A DNA stretch of 64,000 nucleotides from Erigeron canadensis (Eukaryota; Streptophyta; Magnoliopsida; Asterales; Asteraceae): the NCBI RefSeq assembly GCF_010389155.1, contig NC_057764.1, forward strand, positions 5,084,001 through 5,148,000, given 5' to 3'. This document shows, piece by piece, positions 33,378 through 45,956 of the stretch; within the stretch, counting starts at the first letter, position 1; each line of letters begins with the position of its first letter. The position numbers and the translations under genes are program-made. The notes below the pieces were generated by a model. It was not told the origin of the DNA. It was given only the letters and a program-made list of their open reading frames with translations, and searched no databases.

Positions 33378-36300
33378 CTAAAGATTAGCTGCCTCTATCT
33401 CCCAGGCGTCTTCCTGCTTGGCAATTCTAAGTACTGGATCATCTCTTCTCGCTGGCTTCATTAGTTCCTCATCAATCCTGCTGATTACTGAGCGAGTACT
33501 GATCATCTTAGCAAATCTTTTTCTGATGCTGATCAGGAAACCAGTGGATGCTTGCTCAATTTCTGCCAGCCTGAAAAAGAGTTGATCATTCCTAAAGTTT
33601 TGGAAGAAAATGCCAGCAGGTTCTTCAAGAATTTTCCCTTCTTCAAAAGAACACCTGGGAGGAAGCCTTAGATTTAATGTTGCATCACCAGAGATAGGAG
33701 GAAGGTCAGCAGGCAAGGGTTGTACAGCAAGCTTTCTTTTTGGGACACGCCTGCCTGCTGAGGAGGATACAGCTGCTGAAGACCCAAAGACTGCCCTTAG
33801 CATGGGAAGATCTGCCTTGAACTTTGTTTCAAACTTCAGTGCCTTTTCAAAATAACTTTTCAGCATCCCCTGAAGTTGTTCATAGCTGGCAGCCTTTTTA
33901 TCCTTAATGATCGTATAGATCTCATACCATTCTGAAGCCCCCAAGTTAGTTACTTTTACATCTTCAATCTTGGTTGGGACACTGTGCCCTTCTCTTAGGA
34001 ACTTCAGATTGGTTTTCGTTCCCATGGCAGCTTTGTGAACTTCTACAGCAGTTATTTTCTCCTTCCTCTTTCTATCACTCATGATTTTTATCCACTTGGC
34101 CTTCTCGCTCTCAAACTTTTCTCTTTTTTCTTTCAATCTTTGTTCTAAGTCAGCTTGTGTCTGTCTGTAGAGAGCTTGAGGCCCACCAGTGGTTAGCAGC
34201 ATTCTTTGCTCCCCATCCATCTCATCCTTCTCCAAGAGGGCCAGCTGCTTGATATAATCAAGGTTTTTCTTCTCATTTTCCTTGTTAGCTTTCAGCCTAT
34301 CCAGGTCCTCCAGGGCCTCCTCTTGAGTCTTTCCCTCAGCAGTGATTGATAAGACATCAATGACTTGAAATTGATTTCCTGCTGGGGATGTGATGGATGT
34401 ATTCTGTGCACGAGGACTCATTTCCTCTTCAACTTGGGGAGCTTCAGTAACTATCAGTTGTTGCTCCCCTTCAGCAGATGTTTCTATAGCCGTCTCCCCC
34501 TCAACACTAGCAGGGAGAGCATCAGTCCTTGTCTCCCCCTCAGTAACAGCAGGGGGAGAATCCACCTTTTCTTCGCTGGCGGCCACTATTTCCATTTCAT
34601 CAGTGGCCGCTACATCATTTTGTTCATTTACAATCTTGTTAGCTGAAGCTTCATAAATGTCATTGACAGCTTTATTTACTGCTTCACTGACAAGTGCCAT
34701 GACAGCAGCATCTACTTTCACCCCTTGGAGGTAGTATCATTAACTACTACCTCCACCGTTGCTGCCGGAGCAGCCTGCTGCTGAAGAAGTTGGGACAGCA
34801 TCTTCTTGATATCCCCAACTTCTTGCTCCAAGTTTTGTTGGCACTTACGATCTTCCTCAGTAAATGAAACTTGAGGAGGAGGAAGACTGGCCACAGTGGT
34901 TTCCAAGGCCTTGATAGCCTTGGTGTTTTCTTCAACCTGGGAGGTAAGACGAGAAACCAGGTTGGCCACTGTTTTTACTTCAGCAGTAGCTGAATCACTA
35001 CTGCTGCATGCTTTTTGAGCTGAGAACCGTACAGCAGGTCCCATTTTGCACAGCGATCGAGAAAGCCCACGAATGACCTGCTGATCCTTTTTTATAGAGT
35101 TTGTATAGGTGCGAAGTTTTTCTTGATCAGCAGCCATAGATATAGATTTATCTTTTATTGTCTCAATGCTGGCAGTGTTTTCATTCTGCTTGCTGTACCA
35201 ATTCTCCAAGATCTTCACCAATCTGTCATCTTCATTAGTTTTGAGTTGTACAGCGATTGTGGCAGCCTTGGTGAGATCGTTCAGTTGGTGTTCAACTCTA
35301 GTCAGCCTGTCAACGATTTGAGAATCGACAGACATGACTTGAGGTTGCACCTCAATTTCTTCAATATTAGCTGCTGCATTATCATCAGCAGCAGCTTCTT
35401 GAGTACTTTCGTTAGTTGCTGCTGCAATGTTGTCAACAGTAGCAACTTCTACATTTTCGTTTACGGCTGCTGCTTTTTCACCATCAGCAGCAGCAGCCTC
35501 TTCATCCACCTCCATATCACTTGCTTCTATTTCATCAGCCTGGATGGTGGAATCCAGCTGGAACTCATCCGCCACAAATTCTCCCAAGTCCAGATCACTC
35601 TCATCATTATCATCCCCTTCAACATTTTCACCTTCCTCGACACCACTACCTTCAATAGCCATTCCTTCTCCAGAGACATTTAGAGGGGTAGGGGAACCGG
35701 GTGCCTCAGCTTCAGTGTGTTGTATCACCAAAGCATCATCGGCCGTAGATTTTGTTGTCTCTAGCAACGCCTGTGATATGGCTGCTGACAACGACTCAGA
35801 GGGTAGAGAAGAAGAGGGAATGATTAATTCGGTTGACTCAACTCTAATGGGCTGGGGTGGCCCTTGATCTTCACCAACCTCGCCTACAGAAGTTTGAGGT
35901 GGCTGCTTGCGGTTACCCTTTTTCTCGTCAGCAGCCTTTTTTGAGGCTGCTGATGGGCTGGCTGGGTCTCTATTGTCCTTGGGCAGTGAGGACTTCTTAA
36001 CCTTAGTAGTTTTGCCCTTTGATACTCGCTGCTGCTGTTTTGGGACAACAGCAGGAGGTGAAGTGGAAGAAGAAGAAATTGTTTTGGTTTTCTTGGGAGC
36101 TTTGGAGGTTGCTGGGGGGATTATCAGCATACCAGTTCCAGCAGGGTTAGGTCTATATACATTAGGGTATACTGAATAAAGTACCTGTTTCATTTCAGGG
36201 GAAAGCACAACATACTTGGCGTCAAATTGTTCAGGGTCACAAGCAGGAATCTTGTACACAGAGCTTGCAACCCTGGGAGAGAGAATGAATTGAGCCCCTT

Positions 36301-37044
36301 CAGGGAGATACTTTTCCTTCAGCTCCCTTTTGAAAATCAGTGAGAGAAAGCAAGTGAAGGGGACAGAGTTTGATCTGTTCTTAATGGTGACCTTCCCTTT
36401 TAAATCTTCAAAAATTACGCTGGCAAAGTCAATGTTGCGACCATTTGCCAGCGCATAAATCATCTGCATTTGTGCAGCAGTGGCCTGATCAAAAGAGCCA
36501 CTGTTGCCACCCAGACACTGAATTACATGGGTGAACAGCAGCCTCCAAACACCAGGCAGATATTTCTTTTGTGGGTTGCTGTGCACAGGTTGTGCAGGTT
36601 CAGTGTTGGTCCCATACCCAATTGTTAACAACCATTCCTTCCATACTCCAATGGGGACCAACTCCACATATGGATGCTCTTCCGATTGTTTGGGAAGACG
36701 AAGAGCATCCCTCAATGATTCTACCGAGATGGAGATAGTATGTTCTCCTTTCAGTACAGTTCCAGTGATGGTGCTACTGGCAACCTTGTAATCACATGTC
36801 CACCAAAACTCTCTAAGGAGGTGGACACACATTTCTTTTGGGTCCGAGTAGATGGCCTTTCTGGCTGGGCATCCCATAATGAAATCCAACATGGAGAAGT
36901 ACCCTTTTATTTTTGATGGGATCTCTACAGATCCCAGATAGTTATTGGCCTTAATGACCAGTTTTGATGCTTGGAAAGATACTTGATTAGAAGGACCTTG
37001 GAGTTGAGATAAGAAATGTTTTGTTGTTCTGATGAAGAAGTCAT
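33378..37044 (-). pseudogene. E3 third ORF (aORF), two frameshifts
   Basis: Counterpart of E1's 11614-15510. The ATG matching E1's start is at 37044 (minus strand), but a 22-nt deletion near 37000 throws it out of frame. The body (from GPSNQVSFQASKLV) is open to 34718, where a 1-nt loss in a G run ends the frame; the last ~447 codons continue in another frame to 33378. It shares the globular N-terminal part, Asp/Glu-rich middle and coiled coils with E1. Compared with E1 it lacks 60 codons after MSPRA (E1 14302-14481). No nonsense mutation is seen here, unlike E1. Confidence 0.85.
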
Positions 37045-37614
37045 TTTTGATGTAAGTGATGAAAGATTTGAGTGAATGAATATTGCAAGGAAATGAGAAA
37101 AATTTAAGTGAATATGAAGAGTTTGAGAGGATGTGAAAGATTATTAGAAAGAAGTGAACGTAAGAGAGGGTGAAAAAGAAGAGATTTACATATATATGGC
37201 ATGGATATGGGTCCCATAACTGTAAAAGTGAGTTGTGATGGGTACTCTCTTTCATACGTGGCAATAAAAAAAAATTATTTTGAATTAAAAGGACACTGTA
37301 CCTATATACGTATGAGAGATGTATGATGTGACCAGATGAACCACGATTTCAACTGCACTCGAGTTCATACGGCGTATACAGTGTACAAGTAGCCCATTTG
37401 GGAGTAAATCGAGGTAACCGTTTGGGATATTTATATAATATTATATTAACAAAAATACGTAGTGGAATACACTCAGATATCTAGAGGTATCCACTGAAGG
37501 GTTGTACAAAATTTTAAAAAAAATGGTTACCAAGTTTTGATCAGCACCTTAACAGAATTAAAAGAGGTAGATGCTGATGAATATTGAACAATTTTTGGCA
37601 AATTGTCAGCCATC

Positions 37615-37935
37615 AACGGATTTTAGACGTCTTTACCAGCAGCCGTTTGCTGCTGGACTAGATAGGGACTTTCAGCACCCTATTACTTTTGTTATGCTTT
37701 TTCCCAAAGCATCAGGGATCAACGGATTTTAGACGTCTTTACCAGCAGCCGTTTGCTGCTGGACTAGATAGGGACTTTCAGCACCCTATTACTTTTGTTA
37801 TGCTTTTTCCCAAAGCATCAGGGATCAACGGATTTTAGATGTCTTTACCAGCAGCCGTTTGCTGCTGGACTAGATGGAAACTTTTGGCTTTCCATTGCCT
37901 TTATTTTGCTTTTTCCCAAAGCAACAGGGATCAGC
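37615..37935 (-). repeat. Three 106-bp tandem repeats with hairpin (E3)
   Basis: Unit starts (AACGGATTTTAGA on the plus strand) at 37615, 37721 and 37827 give an exact 106-bp period. Each has the CCAGCAGC/GCTGCTGG stem. Position and content match E1's 10758-11075. Confidence 0.88.
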
Positions 37936-38024
37936 AAGTAAAAGGAAGAGCTCGCTGATAACTTTGACTTAAGAAGTCGCTGCTCATCTTCATAAAAGGA
38001 ATATGGGCAGCAAAACATGAGTGA

Positions 38025-41000
38025 TCATGTTGAACTTGTAAAATCACCATTTAACATACCCAACCTGCTGACGAGATCCTTGAATCGCTTTTCATCTAAA
38101 GGTTTAGTGAAGATGTCAGCAAGTTGGTCATCAGTGGGAATGAAGTAGATTTCAACATCCCCTTTCATGACATGGTCACGAATGAAGTGATACCTAATGT
38201 CAATATGTTTAGTTTTGGAATGCTGAACAGGATTATCTGTGATAGCAATAGCACTTGTGTTATCACACATGATGGGGATCTTTGAAAAATTTAAGTCATA
38301 GTTAGCAAGTTGGTTTTTCATCCAAAGGACTTGTGCACAACAACTTGCTGCAGACACATACTCTGCTTCAGCAGTGGAGATGGAAACTGTATGCTGTTTC
38401 TTACTAGACCAACTAGTCAGCCTTCCCCCCAACAGTTGACATCCACCACCGGTACTTTTCCTATCTAACATGCAACCAGCATAGTCAGAGTCAGAGTATG
38501 CAACTAAGTCAAAGGAAGAATCCTTGGGATACCAAAGACCTAAAGAGGAGGTCCCTTTGAGATATTTGAAGATACGTTTGACAGCGAGAAGATGAGACTC
38601 CCTTGGGGATGCTTGATATCTTGCACACAAGCAAGTAGCAAACATAATGTCGGGACGACTAGCTGTGAGATACATTAGAGAGCCAATCATTCCACGATAT
38701 AATGTGGAATTCACATGCTTACCATCAGGGTCAGCATGGAGATTGTTAGGAGGAGACATGGGAGTTGACTTAGTAGTGATATTAGTCATATCAAATTTGG
38801 CAAGCATGTCTCGAATATATTTTTCTTGGTTTATAAAGATGCCATCAGTGAGCTAGTGAATTTGTAAACCAAGGAAGAAGGTTAGCTCACCCATCATGCT
38901 CATTTCAAAATGAGAGGACATTAGTGAGCTAAATTTGTTGCAAAGTTTCTTACTGGAGGATCCAAATATGATGTCATCGACATATATTTGTACATAGAGA
39001 ACATGAACACCCTTTCTATAGATAAAAAGGGTGGAGTCTATAGATCCTCGCTGAAATTCATGAGAAAGAAGAAATTCAGAGAGAGTGTCATACCAAGCTC
39101 TGGGAGCTTGTTTAAGACCATACAATGCTTTGTAAAGACGATAGACGTGGTGTGGCTTGGTTAGATCTTCAAAACTAGGTGGCTGCTTCACAAAAACTTC
39201 TTCTTCGAGTTTTCCATTTAAGAAGGCACTCTTGACATCCATTTGATATATAGTGAAGTTTCGATAAGCAGCATGTGCCAGGAATAAGCGTATTGCTTCA
39301 AGTCTAGCCACTGGTGCAAAGGTTTCGTCATAGTCGACTCCTTCTTCTCGAAGGTACCCTTGAGCAACTAACCTAGCCTTGTTGCGAGTAACAACACCAT
39401 CTTCATCCATTTTATTCCTATAAACCCACTTAGTTCCAATGGGTTCTTTGCCAGGAGGAAGAGGAACTAAGAACCAAACATGTTGTCTTTGGAATTGAGT
39501 TAGTTCTTCTTGCATGGCAGCAACCCAAGATGGATCAACCATGGCTTCTCCAATATTCTTAGGAGTTATCATTGACAAGAAATTAACATATAGACATGTG
39601 TTTCTTGTCGTTGATCTAGTCACAATGCCCTGCTGAGGATCACCAATAATCTGGTGAGCAGGGTGACTGGAAGTCCATTTAAGTGATGGAACACTTGATG
39701 AACCTAGAGGGGCAGCGGAAGATATTTGCATTGGATCAGCAGAAGAATAAGAGGAGAAATCAATGGTAATTGAAGGATTAAGAGAAGCTTGATCGGTAGA
39801 GCAATTTGGCTGATTTAAGGTTTCAATAATGGGGTCCTCAGCAGACACCATGTCTTCAGTGTGAGCTGAAGCATCATGAAACACTTCATCAGCAGGGTCA
39901 TTAACTTGCACATCATCAGCCAATGATCTAGGTTTGGCTGATGCTGCATGGATTGACCTTAAGATAGGTTCAACTGGCTCAATCGTATAGATATGAGCAG
40001 CAACTTGCTCTAGCTCAGGATCAGCTTCACTATCCTTAGTGAGTTGCTGATCAGGAGGAGGCGAGCAAGAGGCATCCTCAAACGAGTCAGCATCTTCCAT
40101 AGGAGGGTTACTAAACCCATTGAAGATTTCTTCAGTGGAAGATGGCTGGATATCTTTAAGAGCTGAAGAGCTCTCATCAAAAGTGACATGAATTGATTCA
40201 TCCACTTTTTGAAGACGAGTGTTGAATACTCTAAAAGCTTTGCTTATAGAAGAGTATCCAACAAAGTAACCATCATCAGCTTTAGGATCAAATTTTCCTA
40301 AATGATCCTTATTATTAAGAATGAAGACAGGACATCCAAATACATGAAAGTATTTGATTTGAGGTTTCTTTCCTCTCAAAACTTCATATGCAGTTTTGTC
40401 ATGTCTTTTGACAATGAGGCATCTATTTTGGGTGTGACAAGCAGTGTTGACTGCTTCAGCCCAAAACCTATTTGAAAGAGAGGACTCACTGAGCATAGTG
40501 CGTGCTGCCTCTATAAGAGTTCTATTTCTCCTTTCAGCAACACTATTTTGCTCAGGAGTTCTAGTGGAAGAGAAGTTTTGTGAGATCCCTTGATCAGCAC
40601 AAAAGGTTTCAAGAGTGTGGTTTCTAAACTCAGTGCCATGATCACTTCTGAGTTCTTTGACCCTTATGCTGTTGAGATTTTCCATTTTCTTAATGAATTT
40701 GATGATCTCATCAGCAGCATCACTCTTAGAATTTAGGAAGATTGTCCAAGTATATCGTGAATATTCATCCACAATTACCAAAGTGTATTTGCTACCCTTT
40801 AGACTTTGGACGTTCACTGGACCAATAAGGTCCATGTGAAGAAGATGAAAGCAACCCTTAACAGAGTTGGCTTGTTTAGTTTTAAAAGTTGCTCTATGGC
40901 ATTTGCCTTTTTCACAAGCACCACATAGTCTATCTTTTTCAAAAGAGAGAGGAGGAAGGCCACGAACAAGGTTCTTTTTGGCCAGTGAGTTTATGGTTTT

Positions 41001-42779
41001 GAAGGTCACATGCGACATTCGCTTGTGCCATAACCAGTTTAACTCAGATGCTGACTTAGCAAAGAAACAAGTCTCACTATCAGTTTTGATAGGAGTGAAG
41101 TCTACAAGATATACATCTCTTTTTCATGGAGCAACCAAGACGACTTCCTTGTTGATGTTTACTACAGTGCCTTGATGCTTATCAAGGATTACTTTGTAGT
41201 CAGCATCACATAGTTGACTTATGCTGATGAGATTATGCTTTAGTCCATTTACATAAGCAACTTTTGAGAATTTTATAAGGCCATTAGAAAGAAGACCATA
41301 TCCTTCAGTCTGGCCAGTGGAGTTATCACCAAACACCACTGTAGGACCAGGTGCCTCAGTATAGTCATCCAGCAGGGATTTCGAGCCTGTCATGTGTTTT
41401 GAACAGCCACTGTCCAAATACCACACTCCTTTTCCTAGCGAGCCCTTTTTAACAGTGACGTTCACCCACTGACTTGAGGAGACTTGATCCTTGGTCAGAG
41501 CATCACTGTCAGCAAGTGCCATAAGGCACATAGCATCAACATAATCGTTATCATCAGAATCATCTGAGTCAGCCCAATCATGTTCCTCAGCAATCAATCC
41601 TTTTGCTGGGACTTTATCCTCTGTTTCAGCAACCTTGGCCTTCAGCTGATAATATTTGTTCCTATAATCATCAGCAGATTTGGGAGGATTAGTTTTGGAG
41701 GCAGCAGGATTGGGCAAGGAGACTCTACACTCCTTCTGATAGTGACCTTTCCTGCCACACCTCCAGCATTCTTCCTGTGATTTATCAACAGGAGGTTTGA
41801 GGGGAGTAATCGTTTTTCGATTATTCCACCTTTTAGAGTATTTTCTTCCAGCGACCAGAGCAAAGCCCATGAAGTCATTAAACATTTCTTGTTTTTCTTC
41901 ATCATCCAGCTCATTAATGAGAGTCTGAATTGATGCTGGAAGATTTGAGGTACTGGCACCATCATAGAGATCGATGGGCTCAGTAGAGACAAGAGCAACT
42001 GGATCAGAAATAGGATGAGAAGAGATGCTGACAGAAGAAGAGGAAGAGCCAGCATGCCTTTTGGCATCAGCAGAAGCTCGAATATTTTGAGCCAATGCTC
42101 TTTCTTCAAATTGAAGAGTACCAAAAGTTCTTCAAGATCAAAGTCTTGGATTTTCTTCGTCGTACGAAGAGTTTGTCTTAAGTTTTGCCACTTAAGTGGA
42201 AGAGAATCAATGAATTTGTGACATACCTCAAAGTTATCATGGGTAATGCCAACATTTGTCATATCATTGAGCAATCCTTTAAAGCGAGTGTAGGTGCTCT
42301 CAAGACTTTCATCGGGAAGAGAGAAGAAATTTTCATAGGCTCTTTTTAAATCAATTTTTCTTGATTTTAATGAGGTCAGCAGAGCCTTCATATGTGCTGA
42401 CAAGTCTATCCCATACTTCCTTTGAGGAGGGATACTTGATGACCAGTTTCATGATTTCAGTAGGAAGAGTCACTATAATCATGTTTTTAAGTCTGGCATC
42501 AAGATTTACCAGCTTTCTTTCTTCATCAGTCCATTGGACCTTTGGTTTAACCAGGTCAGTGACTATTTCAGGAGCTTCAGGTGTAGCTCCTGGAGTCCTT
42601 TGGACGTACATCGGCACATATGGACCCTCATTTAATATTGTCATTAAATAGGGTTCCACACCAGCGATGTGAAGAAGCATTCTCTCCTTCCAAGACCCAA
42701 AATCTTTGGGCTCGAACTTAGGAGGTGTTGACACGTAACCAAAGTCACGTGTGTTCACAAGGCTGGGAATAGAAGACAT
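38025..42779 (-). pseudogene. E3 gag-pol single frame (spliced form), lightly damaged
   Basis: Start ATG at 42779 (MSSIPSLVNTRDFGYVS). Gag domain, knuckle CWRCGRKGHYQKEC (about 41748-41790), then VNVTVKK joined in frame to GSLGKGVWYLDSGCSKHMTG with an intact protease DSG. Next come integrase ([20 protein letters not shown]), RT ([16 protein letters not shown]) and RNase H ending at 38025. Damage: +1 nt in an A run at 42355-42359 and -1 nt in a T run at 42123-42126 cancel each other, scrambling about 78 codons; AGA to TGA at 41126; CAG to TAG at 38855. All other segments share one frame. The single-frame Gag-Pol differs from E1/E2, where the gag stop precedes protease. Confidence 0.92.
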
Positions 42780-42895
42780 GGTTCTTGTTAAAAAGAAATT
42801 TAAGAGGAATTAAAGAACAGAAATTTTAAGTGTAAACAAAAGAAGGCAAACAGATCTTGTTCCAATGATTTAGGAACGGTGGCTCTGATACCACT

Positions 42896-43550
42896 TGATG
42901 GTCCACGATTGCACAACTTATGTTTAATTTAGAATACAAGACAGAAAATAAGTTAGAAAGTAAACAACAAGAACAATGTTAAGTTCAATTGCAATACATC
43001 AATGCAAGGATAATCATATATATTATTGATTAAACGATGAATACATGGTTGATCTTACACTTGACTTACAAGAATACAAAAGAACACAGATAATTGCTTA
43101 GTCTAGGAAGATAAGAAAAACATAAGCAATTACACACTTTTAGAAGGCTAGACGCACTTGAAACAATGAGGTTGTGATGCTTTATATAGGGGAAGACTTG
43201 AGTCAACACGGCCTGCTTTGATTGTGACTTTATGGTGGTTGTCGACTTCCAATTGGCTCATGGTACTGGAATCATGTGCCTATTGTCTTCTATACCAAAT
43301 CGGGTAAAAGAGAGAGAGAACCCTTGCTTTGGTCCCAACATGTACATTTACCATTCAGGGCAAATTACAGTTAGTTAACCACCATGTGGCCTTTTTGTCT
43401 TTGTCTAGTTTGAAAATTTCCCGCCAAGACAAGCTAGCTCAGCATGCATCCCGCTGAAGATGTCTCTTCGTCTGCTGACAAGTTGTTAGGAAACTTGCTG
43501 ACGACATGTTTCAATTTTCAAGTCTCCTTCAGCGAATTCCAGACTTAACA
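42896..43550 (-). repeat. E3 5' LTR (right on the plus strand)
   Basis: Same ends and length as 32587-33241. On the minus strand it leads into the primer site and the gag start. Confidence 0.95.
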
Positions 43551-43555
43551 GATTG

Positions 43556-45235
43556 AAACTCTCAAACAAGTTTTGAATTGTGAATTGATATTAATTATGT
43601 GATGAATTGCATGATTATGTGTATCATTTTATTTATTGTTAAATAAATAGTAAAATCACAAGAAATGAATGCAAGATTTTATTGTGATTTTACTGGATAT
43701 ATAAAGAGTTATATTATGCAAAGCATGTTGATCAAATAATTAGGGTTAATTATTAGATAATTATGTGACAATGTGATTTTTGCGTGTAAATTTTCTGATG
43801 TGCGACAGTTTACTAGAAAAATCATATAAAATAATCTGTAATGAGCTAGGAGTCGTGCTTTGGACTGTAGAAGCCCAACACATAGGGCTACAACTTTGTA
43901 GTTTTGGTCGAAAGCTGAATCGGACCAGAAATAGGTGTAAACTGGTCATCAAGCTGCTGGAAATTTCCAGACAGCAAGTATATGTGTTTTATGTGCAACT
44001 TGTTTTGTTTAAAGGCTTACGCAATCAAGTTAACTTGATGCATGTGGTCCTCTTCTTCGGAAGGGGGAGCCGTGATTCAACTTTTGCATGAACCATAGTG
44101 ACCATGTTTAGGTGGCCTACCTTAACTTGTTATTTGATTAAATAGTTCGGTAATAAGTTTATTAATTTTTGTATTTTGTTTATAAGTTGTATAAAGGTGA
44201 TGCAAAAATTGGTTTTGAAAATAAACTTGACTAAGAACTATCGAAATAGAGATTTCATTAATAAAATTGGAGTCTTGCAACCTTGAGATACACCGGCTCA
44301 CCCATTTGAACAAACTCTAAGAGAGGTATAAGTCGGAGTGCGCTAGCCTTCTAAAAGGGCGGGTTTTTAAATCGCGTTTATCGCATACCTTTGCCCTTGC
44401 GCTTCTTTGTGCGTTCAAATGAAGCTACCGAGCTCTCTTGTGTTGTAAGACTATACAAATGATTTTATTAAATATTATGTTTCGAAGATTATGCATGAGT
44501 CTTCAAAACATAAACTTTTGATTCACATCAAATGCATTACCCATTTAAAGTTAAGTCAATGCCACCCACTTTGCTAAGAACACTTGCCAGTGCTTTTTGT
44601 TCTACGTGAGACGTAGGTGAATTGTATCTCTTCAAGGTGGATTACCACTCGTTGTGAGACAGCGGTGGACTATCTACATGTTCTTAATTGGGCGACTTAA
44701 AACGAGTTAAGAGGTGAGACCTTAACCCGTGGCATAAGATGGGACAAAACATGTTTACAAAACACTTAATACCCCTTTACAGTGTTATTGTAAGTCCTAT
44801 AAACCTAGGAGTTGCATGAATGCAATTATAGATTCTCGATTACCTTTTGAATGCCGTCATTTCTAGCAGATCAACTGATGCAATTATGAAATGATTGTTC
44901 CTTCAATTTGCAACTGAAGAATGATACCATTTGGGCCCCTCATTAATTAATGAAGATGTTTGTATGGTCGTACCCAAATGAACTCAAGAGGATTCTTGAC
45001 TAATTTGGTAATCTTGATTAATTGTAGAAATGAGAAACATAATCGTTAAATTATGAAATAACATTGATCCATATTCATAATTAACAAGGGTATCTGAACA
45101 AAGGGATATTAAAGACTAAATCATTTCAACTTGGCAATTTTAAGAATCTATTCTTAAATATTTCCGGGAGCATTGGAGTGTTGCTAGACACCAACCAATG
45201 TTATTGCGTTTATAATAACATGCTCAAGTGGGAGC
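43556..45235 (+). other. E4 internal region, non-coding
   Basis: Continues E4 after E3. There is one 103-codon opening (43780-44091) without resemblance to any protein I know, and nothing like Gag or pol motifs. It ends with a polypurine tract. A few hundred bases around 44330-44780 are less AT-rich but also unrecognised. Confidence 0.6.
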
Positions 45236-45951
45236 TGTTGGCATATGATCATATTATTATAGGTCGCATGTCCGGGAATAATTTAAGCCTACGGGGTCAC
45301 ACGAAATGACACGGTAACTCGATAATAACAATTGATATATTAAAGTAATATATTAATTAATTTGATCACGAAATAATTAATTAAACATAGTTACAGAATT
45401 AATTATATTTAATTGATTAAAAAGGAGGATTAAAATGTGAAAATTGGAAAGTGGGCTTGGACCTTGGTCCATGTATGGGGGACAGCTCATCAAGGCTTTC
45501 CATAGCCTTGATGTTGCTTAGTTTCCAAGTTATGTTTAACCTAAAATTACCCTATAAATACAAGGGCTAATTCCTAGGTTTTTCATTCATTCAATTCACA
45601 AACAATTCTCCTCTCTCCCTCTTCCTTTGATTCGGCCGAAACTCCCCACCTCAAAGGGGTTTTCGGTTTTCAACTTTAGTTTAGGGTTTTAAACAAAGGG
45701 TTGTTTAGGTTCGTGATCGGGGTACTAGCATACATTATTCGGGGTGTCTAGTGTGCGATCGTAGAGGGGTTTTGCTTTAAACCCTAAGCATTAATAATAA
45801 TCTTATTATTATTATTTCAATTGGATCTTTGCATATAAGGTACACGTCTCAATTCTCTCTTTGTTAATTAATGTGATTGCATATATGTTTCGATTTCTTC
45901 CGTTGCGCTTATTCGTGATCTTGTATGTTTATATGTTCATATATTCTAACA
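45236..45951 (+). repeat. E4 3' LTR
   Basis: 716 bp, matching 31675-32390; the inverted repeat CATCAAGGCT/AGCCTTGATG is kept at 45488-45513. Confidence 0.92.
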
Positions 45952-45956
45952 ACAAT

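Larger units (their letters stand above)
32587..43550 (-). mobile_element. E3: complete Sirevirus-like copia with precise intron loss
   Basis: Equal 655-bp LTRs (32587-33241 and 42896-43550), perfect GATTG duplications (32582-32586 and 43551-43555), primer site AGTGGTATCAGAGCCA read on the minus strand at 42880-42895, and polypurine tract next to 33242. The LTRs differ at about 13 sites by eye (~2%). It has fewer lesions than E1/E2. Unlike them it lacks the 2-kb gag segment and goes from VNVTVKK straight to GSLGKG. It sits in E4's internal region. Confidence 0.95.
31675..45951 (+). mobile_element. E4: non-autonomous copia-type LTR element, host of E3
   Basis: Equal 716-bp LTRs (31675-32390 and 45236-45951), perfect ACAAT duplications (31670-31674 and 45952-45956), primer site GCGGTATCACGAGCC (32391-32405) and polypurine AAGTGGGAGC (45226-45235). 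The LTRs differ at about 11 sites by eye (~1.5%). Outside E3 the internal region totals only about 1.9 kb and has no copia domain, so it must rely on proteins supplied elsewhere. Confidence 0.92.

Noticed and set aside
34718..34721. Overlapping stop and start in E3's third ORF as translational coupling
   Set aside because: E1 is continuous here; E3 has lost one base in a G run, so it is a frameshift.
36990..37264. Hydrophobic N-terminus of the long E3 ORF (MPRMKEST..., FFFTLSYVHFFLIIFHIL) as an envelope-like signal or membrane segment
   Set aside because: A 22-nt deletion near 37000 places an upstream chance-open frame in phase. The homologous start in E1 (11614) and the E3 ATG at 37044 lack this leader, and the hydrophobic stretch is translated leader DNA.
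43780..44091. 103-codon ORF in E4's internal region
   Set aside because: No recognisable domain, low-complexity composition, and no codon-level support from a second copy.
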